Shown here one piece after another: positions 60,787 to 64,000 of a stretch of DNA of 64,000 bases. The notes below the pieces were generated by a model. It saw only the letters and a program-made list of their open reading frames with translations, was not told the DNA's origin and did not search any database. The translations under genes were made by a program, and so were the position numbers. The stretch covers positions 170,691 to 234,690 of the forward strand of contig NZ_BCTN01000007.1 in NCBI RefSeq assembly GCF_001571305.1, in the 5' to 3' direction. The DNA comes from Erwinia persicina NBRC 102418 (GTDB lineage: Bacteria; Pseudomonadota; Gammaproteobacteria; Enterobacterales; Enterobacteriaceae). Each line of letters begins with the position of its first letter. The stretch's first letter is position 1.

Positions 60787-61965
60787 ATGTCTCAACGCCC
60801 AACCGTAAAAAGGGATTTTTCATTCAGTAATCCTGCGGTTCGCGCCTGGCTTTACCAGATCATTGCGATAGTCGCTGTGCTTGCCGTTGCGGGTTACCTG
60901 ATACACAACACCATTATTAACCTGGCCAATCGGGGTATCACGTCCGGCTTTGGTTTCCTTGAACGTAGCGCTGGCTTTGGTATCGTCCAGCACCTGATTG
61001 ATTACACTGAATCCGATACCTATGCGCGCGTGTTTCTGGTGGGGCTGACAAATACCCTGTTGGTTTCTGCGTTGTGTATCGTCTTTGCATCCTTCCTTGG
61101 CTTCTTTATCGGGCTGGCCCGCCTGTCTGACAACTGGCTACTGCGCAAGCTGTCCAACATCTATATTGAGACGTTCCGTAATATCCCCCCGTTGCTGCAG
61201 ATCTTCTTCTGGTACTTTGCAGTACTACGCAACCTGCCGGGTCCACGCCAGGCACTGAACGCTTTCGACCTCACCTATGTCAGTAACCGCGGGCTGTATA
61301 TTCCGTGGCCTGAATATGTGGCGGGTACCGGGCCGTTTCTGACTGCTCTGGCGCTGGCGCTGGTCATCGCGTGGGGGATATTCCGCTACAACAGGCAGCA
61401 TCAGTTGAAAACCGGTCAGCTGCGACGGACGTGGCCCATCGCCATCGCCATGCTGATCGTGTTTCCTCTGGTGACAGCACTGTTTGCAGGTAGCCCGATG
61501 CACTGGGATATTCCGGAGCTGCGTGGCTTTAATTTTCGCGGCGGTTTCGTACTGATCCCTGAGCTGGCGGCATTAACACTGGCACTGTCGATTTACACAT
61601 CGTCATTTATTGCCGAAGTGATCCGTTCCGGTATCCAGTCTGTGCCCCACGGACAGCACGAGGCTGCGCGTTCTCTCGGTCTCCCTCACCCTGTCACCCT
61701 GCGCCAGGTGATCATCCCGCAGGCGATGCGGGTGATTATCCCGCCGCTGACCAGCCAGTATCTCAATATCGTTAAGAACTCCTCGCTGGCTGCTGCCATT
61801 GGCTATCCCGATATGGTGTCGCTGTTTGCCGGTACGGTGCTGAATCAGACGGGTCAGGCCATTGAAACCATTGCTATCACGATGGGTGTCTATCTCATTA
61901 TCAGCCTGTCGATTTCGCTGTTAATGAACATCTACAACCGCAAAATCGCCCTTATTGAGCGCTAA
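60787..61965 (+). CDS. yhdX: Amino-acid ABC transporter permease YhdX
   Basis: Inner-membrane permease of the YhdWXYZ importer. The 392 residues have about eight membrane helices, more than the five of simple polar amino-acid permeases, as in AapQ. The coupling EAA loop is HEAARSLGLPHPVTLRQVII near residues 297-316, contacting the ATPase YhdZ. The downstream yhdY starts 10 bases after its stop. Confidence 0.94.
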   Translation: MSQRPTVKRDFSFSNPAVRAWLYQIIAIVAVLAVAGYLIHNTIINLANRGITSGFGFLERSAGFGIVQHLIDYTESDTYARVFLVGLTNTLLVSALCIVFASFLGFFIGLARLSDNWLLRKLSNIYIETFRNIPPLLQIFFWYFAVLRNLPGPRQALNAFDLTYVSNRGLYIPWPEYVAGTGPFLTALALALVIAWGIFRYNRQHQLKTGQLRRTWPIAIAMLIVFPLVTALFAGSPMHWDIPELRGFNFRGGFVLIPELAALTLALSIYTSSFIAEVIRSGIQSVPHGQHEAARSLGLPHPVTLRQVIIPQAMRVIIPPLTSQYLNIVKNSSLAAAIGYPDMVSLFAGTVLNQTGQAIETIAITMGVYLIISLSISLLMNIYNRKIALIER

Positions 61966-61975
61966 GAGACGGACT

Positions 61976-63076
61976 ATGACGATAAGCACGCATCAAACGC
62001 CGGCTGTCACCCCGAACACGCTATCGCGCGCCGTGCGATGGGCAAGAAAAAATCTGTTCTCCAGTCTCGGTAACACTCTGCTGACGCTGTTCTGTCTGTG
62101 GGTGATATGGGCCGTTATCCCTCCGGCGCTGAACTGGCTGGTGTTTCAGGCGAACTGGCTGGGTGAAACCCGTGCCGACTGTACAAAGGACGGCGCATGC
62201 TGGGTGTTTATTCATGCACGCTTTGGCCAGTTTATGTATGGGTTATATCCCCATGAGCTCCGCTGGCGCATCAACATGGCGCTGATCATTGGCCTGGTGT
62301 CAATTGTTCCGATGTTCCTGAAACGCCTGCCGCGCCGGGGAACCTATATCGCTGCCTGGGCGGTTATTTACCCGGTTGCCGTCTGGTTCCTGCTTTATGG
62401 TGGCTTCTTCGGGCTGGAGCGTGTCGAAACGCGCCAGTGGGGCGGACTGACCCTGACCCTGATCATAGCCTCAGTGGGTATTGCCGGGGCATTACCCCTC
62501 GGCATTCTGCTGGCGCTGGGGCGTCGCTCGCGCATGCCAGTCGTCCGCACGCTGTGCGTGCTGTTTATCGAGTTCTGGCGTGGCGTACCGTTGATCACCG
62601 TGCTGTTTATGTCATCGGTGATGTTGCCGCTGTTTATGGCAGAAGGCAGCTCCATCGATAAGCTTATCCGCGCGCTGGTCGGGGTCATCCTGTTCCAGTC
62701 GGCCTACGTGGCCGAAGTGGTGCGTGGTGGACTGCAGGCCCTGCCGAAGGGACAGTATGAAGCCGCCGAGTCGCTGGCACTGGGTTACTGGAAAACGCAG
62801 GGGCTGGTGATCCTGCCCCAGGCGTTGAAAATGGTGATCCCAGGCCTGGTTAACACCATCATTGCTCTGTTTAAAGACACCAGCCTGGTGATCATCATCG
62901 GCCTGTTTGACCTCTTTAGTAGTGTGCAGCAGGCCACCGTCGATCCCGCCTGGTTGGGCATGTCGACTGAGGGCTATGTATTCGCTGCACTGATCTACTG
63001 GATTTTCTGTTTCAGCATGTCGCGCTATAGCCAGTATCTGGAAAAGCGCTTTAACACCGGGCGTACGCCGCACTGA
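61976..63076 (+). CDS. yhdY: Amino-acid ABC transporter permease YhdY
   Basis: Second permease subunit (AapM type). The start at 61976 ([16 protein letters not shown]) gives 366 residues, near E. coli YhdY; a TTG at 61955 overlapping yhdX is less likely. It has several membrane helices, and the EAA loop [20 protein letters not shown] near residues 261-280. yhdZ begins 8 bases downstream. Confidence 0.93.
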   Translation: MTISTHQTPAVTPNTLSRAVRWARKNLFSSLGNTLLTLFCLWVIWAVIPPALNWLVFQANWLGETRADCTKDGACWVFIHARFGQFMYGLYPHELRWRINMALIIGLVSIVPMFLKRLPRRGTYIAAWAVIYPVAVWFLLYGGFFGLERVETRQWGGLTLTLIIASVGIAGALPLGILLALGRRSRMPVVRTLCVLFIEFWRGVPLITVLFMSSVMLPLFMAEGSSIDKLIRALVGVILFQSAYVAEVVRGGLQALPKGQYEAAESLALGYWKTQGLVILPQALKMVIPGLVNTIIALFKDTSLVIIIGLFDLFSSVQQATVDPAWLGMSTEGYVFAALIYWIFCFSMSRYSQYLEKRFNTGRTPH

Positions 63077-63084
63077 GGTTTAAA

Positions 63085-63846
63085 ATGACGCAAATTATTA
63101 CCCCATCTGACGACGCAATGATGATTACGCTCGAAAATGTGAATAAGTGGTACGGTCAGTTTCACGTCCTGAAAGACATTAACCTCAAGGTTAAGCCCCG
63201 TGAGCGTATTGTACTCTGCGGTCCGTCTGGTTCTGGGAAATCCACTACCATCCGCTGTATTAATCACCTTGAAGAGCACCAGCAGGGGCGTATCGTCGTC
63301 GACGGGACGCTTCTTAACGACGATCTGCGCAATATTGAACGCGTTCGTACCGAGGTGGGTATGGTCTTTCAGCACTTCAATCTTTTCCCTCACCTGAGCG
63401 TACTGCAGAACTGTACCCTGGCGCCGATCTGGGTACGTAAGACACCAAAGAAAGAAGCGGAAGAACTGGCAATGCATTACCTGGAACGCGTACGCATTGC
63501 TGAACATGCGCATAAATTCCCCGGCCAGCTCTCCGGTGGCCAGCAGCAGCGCGTGGCCATTGCGCGCTCGCTGTGTATGAAACCCAAAATTATGCTGTTC
63601 GATGAACCGACTTCTGCGCTCGACCCGGAAATGGTCAAAGAAGTGCTCGATACCATGATTGGCCTGGCAGAGGATGGTATGACCATGCTGTGCGTCACCC
63701 ACGAAATGGGTTTTGCCCGAACCGTAGCAGACCGGGTGATCTTTATGGATCGCGGAGAGATCGTAGAAGAAGCGCCACCGCAGGAGTTCTTTGCCAACCC
63801 TAAGTCTGAACGCACCCGAGCGTTCCTGTCACAGGTTATCCACTAA
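63085..63846 (+). CDS. yhdZ: Amino-acid ABC transporter ATPase YhdZ
   Basis: Cytoplasmic ATPase driving the YhdWXYZ importer. The 253 residues hold Walker [10 protein letters not shown] (46-54), Q-loop MVFQHFNLF, signature [15 protein letters not shown], Walker [13 protein letters not shown] and switch histidine in VTHEMGF, typical of the polar amino-acid (GlnQ/HisP) group. Last gene of the operon; a strong terminator follows. Confidence 0.96.
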   Translation: MTQIITPSDDAMMITLENVNKWYGQFHVLKDINLKVKPRERIVLCGPSGSGKSTTIRCINHLEEHQQGRIVVDGTLLNDDLRNIERVRTEVGMVFQHFNLFPHLSVLQNCTLAPIWVRKTPKKEAEELAMHYLERVRIAEHAHKFPGQLSGGQQQRVAIARSLCMKPKIMLFDEPTSALDPEMVKEVLDTMIGLAEDGMTMLCVTHEMGFARTVADRVIFMDRGEIVEEAPPQEFFANPKSERTRAFLSQVIH

Positions 63847-63866
63847 TATCCGTGACTGACAGCAGC

Positions 63867-63905
63867 AAAAAAGCCCCGGCCATGACTGGCCGGGGCTTTT
63901 TTTAT
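63867..63905 (+). terminator. Rho-independent terminator after yhdZ
   Basis: GCCCCGGCC, ATGACT loop region, GGCCGGGGC and TTTTTTT, with A residues on the left that make it partly bidirectional. Confidence 0.92.
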
Positions 63906-63965
63906 ATTCGTTTTTCAGGGTATTAACAGACGCTGGTTCAGCGCTGGCAAAAAACAAAAAGAAAA

Positions 63966-63992
63966 AAGCCCCGCACTTTCGTACGGGGCTTT
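63966..63992 (-). terminator. Leftward Rho-independent terminator at the right edge
   Basis: Read on the minus strand, AAGCCCCG, loop TACGAAAGTG and CGGGGCTT are followed by TTTTCTTTTTG. It would end transcription arriving from the right, outside the window. In E. coli K-12 the next locus is the leftward rRNA operon rrnD, so an rRNA operon is a possible source. Confidence 0.75.
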
Positions 63993-64000
63993 CGTCTTTA

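Overview
The window is chromosomal DNA of an enterobacterium (Enterobacterales). Protein sequences and gene order follow Escherichia coli K-12 closely from kdsD to the yhdWXYZ transporter. Fis is indistinguishable from the E. coli protein as I remember it, the 3' half of the small RNA ArcZ is conserved, and an ERIC repeat is present. Several departures from the E. coli order point to a relative outside Escherichia; Erwinia or Pantoea (Erwiniaceae) is my best guess. They are: no elbB, yhcC or gltBD; msrPQ and aroQ before accBC; lpxP after fis; a gabD-like gene next to yhcO. I see no prophage, insertion sequence, integrase, CRISPR array, tRNA or rRNA gene.

Left part (1-8357): kdsD (5' truncated), kdsC and lptCAB for lipopolysaccharide synthesis and export run into rpoN, hpf, ptsN, rapZ and npr. 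mtgA faces them. About 690 bases without a gene and the ArcZ small RNA follow; the ArcZ terminator overlaps the 3' end of arcB on the opposite strand.

10.7-19.1 kb: the most unusual locus. A long leader region with two palindromes, one close to the NtrC enhancer consensus, precedes a very large glutamate synthase (GltB-like) gene of 1843 codons. It is followed not by gltD but by a CysJ-type NADPH diflavin reductase gene. An ERIC-like inverted repeat lies between them and a two-way terminator closes the unit against sspB. I infer a two-component glutamate synthase-like enzyme fed by flavodoxin-type rather than GltD-type electron transfer.

19.1-31.2 kb: sspAB, rplM-rpsI, zapE, zapG, degQ, degS, mdh and argR (with paired ARG boxes), then three tandem YhcN-family periplasmic proteins, an orphan barstar-like gene and a succinate-semialdehyde dehydrogenase gene.

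31.2-48.2 kb: the aromatic-acid efflux genes aaeXAB with regulator aaeR, then a long leftward block: mreBCD, yhdE (maf), rng, yhdP and tldD (with an ERIC element before tldD), and csrD.

48.4-64 kb: acuI, msrPQ, aroQ, accBC, yhdT-panF-prmA, dusB-fis with its growth-rate type promoter, lpxP, and an amino-acid ABC transporter operon (yhdWXYZ). That operon carries a well-formed sigma-54 promoter and two NtrC-like sites. Because rpoN and ptsN are also here, the window links nitrogen control, amino-acid uptake and a possible glutamate synthase variant. The right edge carries a terminator pointing leftward, so a leftward gene or operon should lie just outside.
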